This document shows positions 8,886 through 17,398 of a stretch of DNA of 64,000 nt, in pieces. Source of the stretch: Psychromonas aquimarina ATCC BAA-1526 (GTDB lineage Bacteria; Pseudomonadota; Gammaproteobacteria; Enterobacterales; Psychromonadaceae). The notes under the pieces are model-generated. The model was not told the DNA's origin. It made no database searches and saw nothing but the letters and a program-made list of their open reading frames with translations. Both the position numbers and the translations under genes were made by a program. The DNA lies in NCBI RefSeq assembly GCF_000428725.1, contig NZ_AUAM01000010.1:1-64000 (forward strand), read 5' to 3'. Position 1 is the first letter of the stretch, and every line of letters begins with the position of its first letter.

Positions 8886-10010
8886 TTATAAATCAGAAGC
8901 CACTGCATATAAAGCATCAATACCGGAAGCACCTAGTTTGGTGCTTCTTTCCGGCGACCAGCCCTGTATCGGCTGCGGTGTTTCAACTGTATCTTTAAAC
9001 GGCATTTCCAGTGTCACAGCCGGACAGTTAAATGTCTGCGCAATATAATTAGTACACACAGTCATATTGGCTTCACCGGGTTTATCAATGCTGTAACCTT
9101 TCTCCATCTGGAAATCAGGATTAACCTGCATTAATGCTTCAGCAAAACGCTGCTGCAGCTGCGCTAAATTATCATTCCAGTCAGGTATGCCCTCTGCACC
9201 GGCAATAAAGTTATAAGGCAGCGCTTCATCACCATGCACATCCAGACAGAAATCAACTCCGATCTGATGCATCTGCTCCCGCACCAGATAAACTTCCGGG
9301 CTTGATTTCATACTTGGCTCCAGCCATTCACGGTTAAGGTTAGCCCCGGCTGCATTGGTTCGTAAATGACCGCGGCGGCTGCCGTCCGGATTCATATTTG
9401 GAACGATATAAAAAACCGCCTGTTCTAATAAAGCACGCGATACCGGATCATTATCATCAAGTAACCGCAGAACGAATCCTTCCATCCACCAGGATGCCAT
9501 TGTCTCCCCTGGATGCTGTCTGGCCTGAACCCAGATTTTCTTTTTACCTTCTTCAGGCGTGCCGATAATCAGCTGATCTAGATCCTGGCCGTCTAATGTC
9601 TGACCTAGGGTATTAAGCTGTACTTTGTCATCATTAATCGCCCAGCCGATAAAGTCAGCACAGCGCTCAGTTGAATAAGGTGCAAAATAAGCGTAATAAA
9701 CTGACTGATATTCCGGGATATGATCGATTTGTAAAACTCCGTCTTTATAGGTTGTCGGTACGCGGAACCAGTACTCTTTATCGTAAGAGGCAACCGCGTG
9801 ATACCCTTCCCAGCCGCTTGTATAAGATGCATTAGCCGCATTGCTGATTTTTAATGTGCAGTCCAGTCCTTCGGCCCCCGTTAAACGAAAGTAAAACCAC
9901 TGATAAAAATCACTGTTATGGTCTTTGTTTATCTCTAACTCAATGTCAGACGGGTGTTCACATTTCAGGCAGCGGATATTTCCACCGTCAAAACTACTGT
10001 TGATATGCAT
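8886..10010 (-). CDS. M14-family zinc carboxypeptidase (AGBL/CCP6-like)
   Basis: The start at 10010 (MHINSSFDGGN) is chosen because family members begin this way. The longer open frame to 10067 reads into a mobile inverted-repeat element. The product has 374 residues. An N-terminal beta-rich domain typical of cytosolic carboxypeptidases is followed by the peptidase fold. Zinc ligands are HPGE (H166, E169) and H259 in DVHGDE. Substrate-binding residues lie in NMNPDGSRRG and GANLNREW, and the general base is probably E335 in VTLEMPF. There is no signal peptide, so it should be cytoplasmic. Relatives remove C-terminal or side-chain amino acids from peptides, and the bacterial substrate is not known. 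Confidence 0.88.
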   Translation of the reverse strand: MHINSSFDGGNIRCLKCEHPSDIELEINKDHNSDFYQWFYFRLTGAEGLDCTLKISNAANASYTSGWEGYHAVASYDKEYWFRVPTTYKDGVLQIDHIPEYQSVYYAYFAPYSTERCADFIGWAINDDKVQLNTLGQTLDGQDLDQLIIGTPEEGKKKIWVQARQHPGETMASWWMEGFVLRLLDDNDPVSRALLEQAVFYIVPNMNPDGSRRGHLRTNAAGANLNREWLEPSMKSSPEVYLVREQMHQIGVDFCLDVHGDEALPYNFIAGAEGIPDWNDNLAQLQQRFAEALMQVNPDFQMEKGYSIDKPGEANMTVCTNYIAQTFNCPAVTLEMPFKDTVETPQPIQGWSPERSTKLGASGIDALYAVASDL

Positions 10011-10035
10011 GGGATTTGGATTCCTTAAAGTAAAT

Positions 10036-10230
10036 AACCTGAATTCGGGATAAGCGGCATTCCTCAATACCGTTCTTTTCGCCCCTTTCAGCGTTAAGTT
10101 TGCTTGTAATAGCCTGCTATTACTTCACAAACTTGCCTTGATAGGAACGAAAATTTCGGCATTGAATATAACATCGTGAATTACAAGTTAATTTAATGTG
10201 TATTAATGCCCATTATCCCGAGTTCAGGTT
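10036..10230. mobile_element. 195-bp miniature inverted-repeat element (MITE-like)
   Basis: The ends are 26-bp inverted repeats: AACCTGAATTCGGGATAA on the left faces TTATCCCGAGTTCAGGTT on the right. Subterminal sequences (CAATACCG / CGGCATTG) and a central AAGTTTG / CAAACTT pair continue the palindrome, so the whole unit can fold. AAAT flanks both sides (10032-10035 and 10231-10234), a possible target duplication. No coding capacity is seen. It abuts the peptidase gene and supplies the false N-terminal extension of that frame. The remaining spacer to 10526 is AT rich and I see nothing else in it. Confidence 0.8.
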
Positions 10231-10526
10231 AAATATGAAGGCAATATAGCGACTATAATTTTTAAGACTGCGTTAACATATTACAAAACCGCAGCAAAAA
10301 CTAAACATATTGCGAAAAAGTCGATATTAACGCTCTCAACAGACTCTTTTTTAACCTTTATGATACTGAATATTAGGGAGTAATTGTTAACCAGAGTAAT
10401 CATGCGAGGTTTGCCGCAGCCTAAAATAGTAAAAGTTTAAAATTCACTAATCATATCCGATATCAGTGTTATAAATTACTAAGTGCGTAGGCTGGATGCG
10501 ACTGCAGTAACAACAAAACAGCTGAG

Positions 10527-11306
10527 CTATGGAAAATAACTTTTTAATAGTTTCTGCAGCTGTCCGGAACTCTGCATATCAGCAAGCGATTTATTAACCA
10601 GCCGCATCAGTTCCTCTCCGCGTTCATTTTTGCTGAACAACATATAAAACAGAGTTGGTAAAGCATCGGGGATCGGTGCGTAACCCAAATCAGGATCATC
10701 GATATAATTTTGACCGAGCAGTGTAAAACCAACGATCACTTCCAGGTTTTCCACAAACAGATCCACTCGATGCCGATGAAGCTTGCCGATAAGATGATTG
10801 TAATCGTTTGCGTCACGATCCACCTCGGATGTTTCTAATCCCCAGTAATCATAATTATATCCAATAATACCTCCCACCCGGTAACCGCTTAGATCGGTTT
10901 TGCTGCGGATCGGCAGCCCGTTCGGATTATGTTTCCTGGAATAGAAATAATAAGGGGTTATCGCATAATAACCGGAGGACAGATAATATTTTTCAGCCCT
11001 CTCTTCACTATAAGAAGCGTTCAGGAGCATATCATACTTGCCCGACTCGACCTCGCGTAAGCAGCGTTTCCAGGGAACCAGTTCAATACTGAATTTTATA
11101 TTGTTTTCAGCAAAAACAGCTTCGATAACATCCACAGAAAAACCAACTATTTGGTCTGTTTTTTCTCTCGACTGATAATGAATAAAAGGCGGCCATTCAC
11201 CGCTGTCATCACAAATACGTACCAGCTCAATTTCCCTGTCTGCCGCCTGTAAGGCACAGGATACGAAAATAGATAAAAAAACAGCGGCACACTGATATAT
11301 CTTCAT
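10527..11306 (-). CDS. Periplasmic substrate-binding protein, family 3 (amino-acid-like), orphan
   Basis: The start at 11306 (MKIYQ) is chosen because it places a clean signal peptide (cleavage after ALQA, about residue 22) at the N-terminus. The upstream frame to 11375 adds an unlikely 23-residue leader. The mature protein has the SBP_bac_3 pattern: GEWPPF near the start, VGFSVDVIEAVF, a central LIVEVPWKR-like strand, YDMLLNAS, and LVNKSLADMQSSGQLQKLL at the end. No permease or ATPase gene is adjacent. Such orphan proteins in marine gammaproteobacteria often serve signalling or shared transporters. The ligand is not predictable from sequence. Confidence 0.85.
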   Translation of the reverse strand: MKIYQCAAVFLSIFVSCALQAADREIELVRICDDSGEWPPFIHYQSREKTDQIVGFSVDVIEAVFAENNIKFSIELVPWKRCLREVESGKYDMLLNASYSEERAEKYYLSSGYYAITPYYFYSRKHNPNGLPIRSKTDLSGYRVGGIIGYNYDYWGLETSEVDRDANDYNHLIGKLHRHRVDLFVENLEVIVGFTLLGQNYIDDPDLGYAPIPDALPTLFYMLFSKNERGEELMRLVNKSLADMQSSGQLQKLLKSYFP

Positions 11307-11562
11307 TGTTATAACACCGGGCAGAACTCGATGGAAAACATTATATTGCTCATCGCTCAGGCTCTCCACAAACATAAAGCATCTGTTCTCAGTATAGACG
11401 CTATTCTCCCGCCATTGAGCGCCCTGTGAAGATTGCTGTAAAGGTTTTCTGCAGGCTGCTTATATGAAAGCAAAACATACACGGCCGCCGGTATTTTAAC
11501 CAGATCACATTTTGACAGCGCTGCACCAAAGGGGAAAAAAACGGCACCGAGATGATAAGCAC

Positions 11563-11590
11563 GGTAAACGTTAACATTTTATAGTTTACC
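11563..11590. promoter_or_regulatory. Candidate operator upstream of the beta-glucosidase gene
   Basis: GGTAAAC (11563-11569) and GTTTACC (11584-11590) form an inverted repeat. Within it, GTAAACGTTAAC (11564-11575) is a near-palindrome with a central CG, the pattern used by LacI-family repressors. It sits 50-78 bp before the GH3 start. No LacI gene is nearby. The rest of the 11307-11640 spacer shows nothing I can name, apart from AGGAGAAAG as the Shine-Dalgarno. Confidence 0.45.
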
Positions 11591-11640
11591 CACTCAAATG
11601 GAGTAATAAAAAAAATCAGCAGATTATTTTAGGAGAAAGT

Positions 11641-14304
11641 ATGAGTACCCCGAAAAGTTTATTAAATAAAAAATATTTATCGACGGCAATTAGCGCTGCG
11701 CTTTTATCAGTTGTTGTATCAGGATGTAACAATGATGGTGATTCAACGCTAACACCGGAAAACCCGATTATCCCGGAAACACCTCAGACGCCGGATACAC
11801 CGGACACACCGCAAACGCCCGATGCGGCAGAAAGAATTGATACCCTGATAAGTAAAATGACACTGCAGCAGAAAATAGACATGATGACCGGTGCACAAGA
11901 GCCTGTATCCTCCGGTGCTGTCGGTTACATTAAAGGTGTACCGGAGCTGGGTATTCCGCCGTTACGATTAACCGATGGTCCTGCCGGGATCCGCTTAGTC
12001 GGCACCAAGGCAACCTCCATGCCGGCGCCCGTTGCAATGGCTGCAAGCTTTGATACTAAAGTCGCCCGTGCAATGGGCCGGGCAACAGGAGCCGAAGGTA
12101 AGGCATTAGGCCAGGACGTATTACTTTCTCCTATGGTTAATATTGTCCGAGTGCCGCAGGCCGGGCGTAACTTTGAAACCCTGGGTGAGGATCCGCTACT
12201 GGCAGGCACAATGGTTGCACAGCAGATCAAAGGTATACAGGAAAAAGGTCTGATCGCAACGGTAAAACATTATGTAGCTAATAATCAGGAAGACAACCGT
12301 CAGGCAGTAAACGCAACCATTGATGAGCGAACCCTGAATGAAGTCTACCTGCCTGCATTTAAAGATGCGGTTGATGCCGGTGTCGGCGCTTTTATGTGTG
12401 CCTACAACAAAGTAAATGATACCTCTTCTTGTGAAAACGCAGCGATCCAGAACGACATTGCTCGGGAGCGCTGGGGCTTCGAAGGTTTTATTATGTCTGA
12501 CTGGGGCGCGACCCACAGCAGCAGCAAAGCGGTCACCAACGGCCAGGATATGGATATGCCGGGTAACGGCTTCGGCGGCATGATGGGGCCGGCTAATTTT
12601 GACAATCTAAAAAATGAAGTAGAGGACGGCAGACTGGAAGAAGCTGTTATCGACAAATCAGTCCGGCGCATTCTGACTCAGATGGAGAAGTTTGGCCTTC
12701 TCGACGGCGGCACTGCGTCAGTCAGTATAGACAGCATTAAAGCCGATTCTGCGGCTGCCGCTAAGAGGGTCGCTGTCGAAGGCGCGGTATTATTAAGAAA
12801 TGAAAACAGTGTTCTTCCTCTGTCTATTGAACAATTAAAAGATGCAGTCATAATCGGGCCTTCAGCTTATCACGCAATTATCGGCGGCGGCGGCAGTTCT
12901 CAGGTGGATACCTTCACCAGGGTAAGCCCTTTGCAGGCATTTGAGGCAAGAACCGGTTCGGCACCAGCTTATTTTGACGGGATTGATATTGAAGGTGAAG
13001 TTATTCCAGCAGCCAGCCTGAGAGATCTGGACGGCAGTATCGGCGGCTTGTCTATTGTCGGCGGTGGCATAGATACAGACGGTGTGGATGAAACACTTAG
13101 CGCAGGCAGCAGTACAACCTGGCAGGGTAAATTAGTAATAACAGAAGCGGGTTCATATGATATCAAAATGCACACCAAAGGCGGTCAGGGCATTGTATAT
13201 ATAGGCAGCAAAGAGGGTCGAGGTACGGATCCGTTTACCGGTGCGCCGCTCTCTGATGTGGATACTGCCGGACTGTTCGGCGGTATCAGCCTGCTGCCGA
13301 CTAAAGACGGCAGAGGTAACGGTACATTCACAACGGACTTTGAAGTCGGTGAGTATGATATCGAAGTCACTGGCAACGCCGGTGTGACCAGTATCCTTAC
13401 GCCGCAGACAAATTCTGAACTTGATGTGCGCTTAACCTGGGTTACTCCTGCAATGCGTCAGCAGAAAATCGATGAAGCGTCAGCTGCGGCCGCCGCGGCT
13501 GAAGAAGCCGGCACACCAGTTATTATCTTTGCCTACAATGAAGGCACGGAAGGTGAGGACAGACAGTCACTGAATCTGCCGAACAGACAAAATGCCCTTA
13601 TAAACGCCGTCACTGCAGCAAACCCGAATACCATTATCGTGCTCAATACCGGCGACCCGGTTTCTATGCCTTGGAAAGATCAGACCGGCGCTATTCTGGA
13701 GATGTGGTATTCAGGCCAGGAAGGCGCAGAGGCGACCGCTGATCTGCTGTTAGGTGTCGCGAACCCAAGCGGTAAGCTGCCTGTTACCTTCCCGATCGAC
13801 CTTGAATCTGGTATTGCAACTGATCCGAATGATTATCCCGGCGTCAATAATGAACAGGAATACAGTGAAGGCATCTTCGTCGGCTACCGCTGGTATGATG
13901 AGCAGAACAAGAAACCGCTGTTCCCGTTCGGACACGGCTTATCATATACGGAGTTTGAATACAGCGAACAGAAAATCACAGCAAATAAAGACGGCGGTTA
14001 TAAAGTCAGCTTTAAAGTGACTAATACAGGCGGCGCCGCAGGAGCAGATGTAGCACAGGTTTATCTTGGTGCTCCAGCAAAAGCGCCTGTAGCAATGGCA
14101 GTGAAGAGCTTAGCCGGTTTCAGCAAAGTAAAACTCGGCAGCGGTAAAAGTGCGTCAGTCAGTATTGATATTAAACCTAAAGCTTTCAAATACTGGTCTG
14201 CGGCTCAAAACGGCTGGGTTACGGCCTCTGGTAAACGCGATGTCTATCTAGGGCATTCATCTGATGATTATCAGTCAATAGGCACAGTTACTTTTAGTGA
14301 TTAA
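11641..14304 (+). CDS. GH3 family beta-glucosidase, outer/periplasmic lipoprotein with PA14 insert
   Basis: The product has 887 residues. The signal peptide ends in lipobox VVSGC (Cys29) with Asn-Asn-Asp after it, so an outer-membrane lipoprotein is likely. A Pro/Thr linker (about 38-62) leads to the GH3 N-terminal barrel. The substrate Lys-His pair is at 209-210 and the nucleophile is D287 in IMSDWGA. The alpha/beta sandwich domain is interrupted by a PA14-like module (about 490-585, GSYDIKMHTKGGQG). The C-terminus is the fibronectin III-like domain (VTNTGGAAGADVAQVYLG). It should hydrolyse terminal beta-glucosides or beta-xylosides from oligosaccharides, and PA14 may bind glycan. It stands alone, with no transporter or other glycosidase nearby. 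Confidence 0.93.
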   Translation: MSTPKSLLNKKYLSTAISAALLSVVVSGCNNDGDSTLTPENPIIPETPQTPDTPDTPQTPDAAERIDTLISKMTLQQKIDMMTGAQEPVSSGAVGYIKGVPELGIPPLRLTDGPAGIRLVGTKATSMPAPVAMAASFDTKVARAMGRATGAEGKALGQDVLLSPMVNIVRVPQAGRNFETLGEDPLLAGTMVAQQIKGIQEKGLIATVKHYVANNQEDNRQAVNATIDERTLNEVYLPAFKDAVDAGVGAFMCAYNKVNDTSSCENAAIQNDIARERWGFEGFIMSDWGATHSSSKAVTNGQDMDMPGNGFGGMMGPANFDNLKNEVEDGRLEEAVIDKSVRRILTQMEKFGLLDGGTASVSIDSIKADSAAAAKRVAVEGAVLLRNENSVLPLSIEQLKDAVIIGPSAYHAIIGGGGSSQVDTFTRVSPLQAFEARTGSAPAYFDGIDIEGEVIPAASLRDLDGSIGGLSIVGGGIDTDGVDETLSAGSSTTWQGKLVITEAGSYDIKMHTKGGQGIVYIGSKEGRGTDPFTGAPLSDVDTAGLFGGISLLPTKDGRGNGTFTTDFEVGEYDIEVTGNAGVTSILTPQTNSELDVRLTWVTPAMRQQKIDEASAAAAAAEEAGTPVIIFAYNEGTEGEDRQSLNLPNRQNALINAVTAANPNTIIVLNTGDPVSMPWKDQTGAILEMWYSGQEGAEATADLLLGVANPSGKLPVTFPIDLESGIATDPNDYPGVNNEQEYSEGIFVGYRWYDEQNKKPLFPFGHGLSYTEFEYSEQKITANKDGGYKVSFKVTNTGGAAGADVAQVYLGAPAKAPVAMAVKSLAGFSKVKLGSGKSASVSIDIKPKAFKYWSAAQNGWVTASGKRDVYLGHSSDDYQSIGTVTFSD

Positions 14305-14347
14305 CAGCTAAACAGTCCGTGCCGCTACTGCGGCTGTAAAGCTTCCG

Positions 14348-14378
14348 GGCGTAATGTTCAGCATTACGCCTTTTTTTT
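14348..14378 (+). terminator. Terminator of the beta-glucosidase gene
   Basis: GGCGTAATG / CATTACGCC stem with a 5-base loop, followed by eight T. The stop codon of the convergent membrane-protein gene (14364) lies inside it. Confidence 0.9.
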
Positions 14379-14714
14379 ATCATTTTTTATTAAGGGCTCA
14401 CTGTTTGTCTGTATAACATGCTTAATTAATACAGCTAAGGCGGCTTCCCGACAGGGATTTTTCACTGCCGCGGCAAGAGTTACTGCACCTAGGAACAGAA
14501 ATACAGCACCTAAAACAGGCAGATAGAAGAAGGACACAGCTGTCTCGTAGGCGACAGAGGAGATGATCATATTAAATAAATACAGCTTAAATAATCCGGC
14601 GCCTATCAGTACAGTCGAGAGCACAAATTGAAGCACTCTGGTTCGTAATCTGGCCCCTTCACTTAAGCTTTTCTGTGCAGCTGCCAGTATTTTATATTCC
14701 TGCTCAGATATCAT
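14364..14714 (-). CDS. Small membrane protein, unknown, last gene of the channel operon
   Basis: The product has 116 residues. A helical N-terminus (MISEQEYKILAAAQKSLSEG) is followed by two hydrophobic segments (about 29-50 and 59-87) and a charged C-terminus ending KNDKKKA. No family was recognised. It lies 58 bp downstream of the 14773-15090 gene on the same strand and is probably co-transcribed with it and with the ion channel gene. Its 3' end reads through the terminator hairpin of the convergent GH3 gene. Confidence 0.6.
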   Translation of the reverse strand: MISEQEYKILAAAQKSLSEGARLRTRVLQFVLSTVLIGAGLFKLYLFNMIISSVAYETAVSFFYLPVLGAVFLFLGAVTLAAAVKNPCREAALAVLIKHVIQTNSEPLIKNDKKKA

Positions 14715-14772
14715 CGCAACTCCTCGGACGCATAACCTGCGTAATTTTTCCTGTGCTGTAAACTCGCTTGAT

Positions 14773-15090
14773 TCAGCGGATTAAATTCAACTGTTCCTTT
14801 ATTAAGAGGCCGAGAATAAGGTGGCAGGCATGACGGATCTGTTTGTTATGCTGCTCCTGCAGCGTTTTAATGTGTGCCTCCAGCAGCGCCTGATGGGCAC
14901 CTAAATCAGCCGGCAGATCCATAACTCTCTCATCTCTTACAAAAAGCTGGTTATAATATTCATGATATTCTTCAGTCACATGAGTGATCATTTCTGCAGA
15001 CAGCCCCGCTTTATACCCGACCTGAGAAATTAACTGCCTTACCTCTTGAAAATTTCCCGGATCAATAGGAAATGGAATTACATTATCCAT
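14773..15090 (-). CDS. Hypothetical soluble protein coupled to the ion-channel gene
   Basis: The start at 15090 (MDNVIPFP) is chosen because it follows the channel gene's stop by four bases with GAGTAAT as ribosome site. The longer frame to 15129 would overlap the channel gene. The product has 105 residues. It is helical and acidic/His rich, with no membrane segment (VTEEYHEYYNQLFVRDERV; then a coiled stretch HQALLEAHIKTLQEQHNKQ). Not recognised. Tight coupling suggests a partner or regulator of the channel. Confidence 0.6.
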   Translation of the reverse strand: MDNVIPFPIDPGNFQEVRQLISQVGYKAGLSAEMITHVTEEYHEYYNQLFVRDERVMDLPADLGAHQALLEAHIKTLQEQHNKQIRHACHLILGLLIKEQLNLIR

Positions 15091-15094
15091 ATCA

Positions 15095-15580
15095 TTACTC
15101 ACTTTGTTTCTGCTTGATGCGCTCGACATGAACGATCAATGTATCAACGGTATCCTTTAATAAATCCAGTTCATCAATAGACAGATCATTTAACTGTTCA
15201 AGGTTATATTCAATTGTATCAATAATCCTTTTGTGCGGCCGCTGCATGGGCCTCATGAAATAAGTTGTTACCGTTGCCACAATTGTCCCGAAAAACAGCA
15301 TAGAGCCGATCACTATCCATAATCCGCCGATAAATTTAGCAGTAAGAGAAACAGGCGCATCCGCTATCCCGGCAGTAGAAAAGGCGGCGATTCCCCAGTA
15401 CAGGGCATCTCCATAGGAATGAATCGAAGAGCCGGAGGCTGCTAGCTCCGAATAATACACACCGGCAGAAAATATCAGCCAGAGTACAATTAACAAAAGC
15501 AGCATCTCAGTAAACGGAGTGTGTGCTGAAATATCTTTCATAAATCGATTAAACCGACTTGAATGCTTTGCTCTTCTCAT
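15095..15580 (-). CDS. Two-TM ion channel family protein with altered selectivity filter
   Basis: The product has 161 residues and an Ion_trans_2-like layout: TM1 at about 24-46, pore helix YWGIAAFS (about 61-68), filter, TM2 at about 82-106, then a cytosolic helical tail (about 112-160) likely to oligomerise. The filter reads TAGIAD (69-74), where potassium channels have TVGYGD: Thr, first Gly and Asp are kept, and the Tyr-Gly pair is replaced by Ile-Ala. Potassium selectivity is therefore doubtful; a non-selective or differently selective pore is possible. It is first in a three-gene minus-strand operon. Confidence 0.75.
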   Translation of the reverse strand: MRRAKHSSRFNRFMKDISAHTPFTEMLLLLIVLWLIFSAGVYYSELAASGSSIHSYGDALYWGIAAFSTAGIADAPVSLTAKFIGGLWIVIGSMLFFGTIVATVTTYFMRPMQRPHKRIIDTIEYNLEQLNDLSIDELDLLKDTVDTLIVHVERIKQKQSE

Positions 15581-15720
15581 AGCTCACCTCAGTATTCTAT
15601 ATATCCTAACTATAGAAGCTGTGTGCTTATTTTGTAACATCAATACACAGCAGCCGTTGGAACAAAACAAGCAGCAGATAAGAACAAAATGGTTTTGGGA
15701 GAGAGAAAAATAGAGGCTTA

Positions 15721-15983
15721 GGGGCTGTTGATCTTTCAAGGTTGTTTTTGCAACAGTTTGCTGGCTATTTATACAAGGCAGAGTCTATGTAGTGTAGTTA
15801 TTCTACATAAATAGACGATAACGCAGTAGAAATTGTCAGCAAACGTTGCCCTTCGGGTTCATCTCAAAGCGTTTTGCTCTTTGTTGAACGAAATTTACTT
15901 AGGTGACTAAGCCACATCTCGTTCGTCGCGATCAAAACGCTTTGAGATAGAACAAAATTCAACCGGCAAAGATCAACAGCCCC
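15721..15983. mobile_element. 263-bp MITE-like element flanked by TA
   Basis: The terminal inverted repeats begin GGGGCTGTTGATCTTT at both ends (15721-15736 and the complement at 15968-15983). A second internal pair (ATCTCAAAGCGTTTTG near 15863-15878 and its complement near 15933-15948) makes a long hairpin. TA lies directly outside both ends (15719-15720, 15984-15985), which fits TA-targeting IS630/Tc1-like transposition. No open frame is present. It fills most of the 488-bp spacer between the channel gene and ald; nothing else was found there except the ald terminator. Confidence 0.82.
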
Positions 15984-16018
15984 TAGAGTCTTTGTCAGGC
16001 TTAACTAAATGCAGCCAC

Positions 16019-16050
16019 AAAAAAAAGGGAAAGCACAGTGCTTCCCCTTT
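16019..16050 (-). terminator. Terminator of ald
   Basis: Read on the minus strand, GGGGAAGCAC / GTGCTTTCCC forms a stem with a one-base centre, followed by eight or more T. It lies about 20 bases past the ald stop. Confidence 0.85.
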
Positions 16051-16068
16051 TATCAGTAAATTTAGAAT

Positions 16069-17223
16069 TTATGCAACCGCGGCTTCCGATTTGGCATAAT
16101 CCAGCTCCTGGGCAAGAGCAATTTCCGGTGCAACATATTCCATATTAAGAGCTTCAGCAACACTTTCACAGGTTACTTTTCCGTTAATAACGTTCAGTCC
16201 GCCTAAGAAACCTTTATCACTGTTAAGGGCGCTTTGATAACCCTCATTTGCCAGTTTAATAATATACGGCAGTGTCGCGTTGTTAAGTGCAAAAGTTGAC
16301 GTTCTAGGCACTGCTCCCGGCATATTTGCAACGCAGTAATGCACTACTTCATCAACAATGTAAGTGGGTTCCTGATGCGTTGTAGCATAAGAAGTTTCAA
16401 CACACCCGCCCTGATCAATGGCAACATCCACAATCGCTGAGCCCGGTTTCATTTTAGCAATATGCTCTTTGGTGATAAGTTTCGGCGCGGCCGCACCGGG
16501 AATAAGCACCCCGCCGATCACAAGATCTGCCGCCAGCACCTCTTTTTCTAATGTAGCCGCTGTTGAGTAAAGCGCTTTTGCACTGTTAGCAAACTGAATA
16601 TTCAGATTGCGCAGTGTATCGATATTACGGTCTAAAATAGTCACATCAGCACCAAGGCCCACCGCCATCTGCGCGGCATTATTACCAACCATACCGCCGC
16701 CGACAACCACAACCTTCGCCGGTTCAACACCCGGTACGCCGCCCAGCAGCATACCGCAGCCCTGGTTTGATTTCTCTAATGCCTGCGCACCGGCCTGAAT
16801 GGCCATACGACCAGCAACTTCTGACATAGGAGCCAGCAGAGGCAGTCCGCCGTTTGCATCAGTCACCGTTTCATAAGCAATACACACGGCTTTCGAGTCG
16901 ATCAGATCCTGTGTCTGTGCAAGATCCGGTGCTAAATGCAGATAAGTAAACAGAATTTGCCCTTCACGCAGCATAGCACGCTCTACAGCCTGCGGCTCTT
17001 TTACCTTCACAATCATATCGGCTTTAGCGAAAATACTTTGTGCATCTTTTTCAATCGCAGCACCGGCGCTAATATAATCTTCATCGGTAAAACCAATACC
17101 GATACCGGCATTCATTTCAACAATCACTTTATGGCCGTTGTGAATCAGTTCACGAACACTCGCAGGAACCATACCAACACGATACTCATGGTTTTTTATT
17201 TCTTTAGGTACTCCGATAAGCAT
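16069..17223 (-). CDS. ald: Alanine dehydrogenase
   Basis: The product has 384 residues, against the usual family length of about 370-375. It interconverts L-alanine and pyruvate plus ammonia with NAD in the cytosol. The start MLIGVPKEIKNHEYRVGMVP is the family signature. Substrate-binding K75 (VKVKEP) and catalytic H96 (TYLHLAPD) are in place, as are the dinucleotide motif VVGGGMVGNNAAQMA and the DVAIDQGG loop with its conserved Asp. The C-terminus carries a slightly long Ala-rich tail. It diverges from an Lrp gene 175 bp away, an arrangement typical of Lrp/AsnC-controlled alanine dehydrogenases. Confidence 0.97.
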   Translation of the reverse strand: MLIGVPKEIKNHEYRVGMVPASVRELIHNGHKVIVEMNAGIGIGFTDEDYISAGAAIEKDAQSIFAKADMIVKVKEPQAVERAMLREGQILFTYLHLAPDLAQTQDLIDSKAVCIAYETVTDANGGLPLLAPMSEVAGRMAIQAGAQALEKSNQGCGMLLGGVPGVEPAKVVVVGGGMVGNNAAQMAVGLGADVTILDRNIDTLRNLNIQFANSAKALYSTAATLEKEVLAADLVIGGVLIPGAAAPKLITKEHIAKMKPGSAIVDVAIDQGGCVETSYATTHQEPTYIVDEVVHYCVANMPGAVPRTSTFALNNATLPYIIKLANEGYQSALNSDKGFLGGLNVINGKVTCESVAEALNMEYVAPEIALAQELDYAKSEAAVA

Positions 17224-17330
17224 AACTCTTTCCTTTCATTGATTGATGACACGTTTTTATTAGGTGCTGAAAGTATAAAAGCTTTAGCTTAGATTTTTTG
17301 ACTGTATTTCCATCTATTTTAAAGATATAT

Positions 17331-17342
17331 TGGCATATGCCA
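17331..17342. promoter_or_regulatory. Perfect 12-bp palindrome in the ald-lrp intergenic region
   Basis: TGGCATATGCCA is exactly self-complementary. It lies between the divergent ald and lrp starts, amid AT-rich stretches. It is a plausible operator, perhaps for Lrp itself, although it does not closely match the degenerate Lrp consensus. Confidence 0.4.
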
Positions 17343-17398
17343 CTACAAAGAATATTAAATACAGTTAATTACACTGCCCACATGGAGTTTTGTGACAC

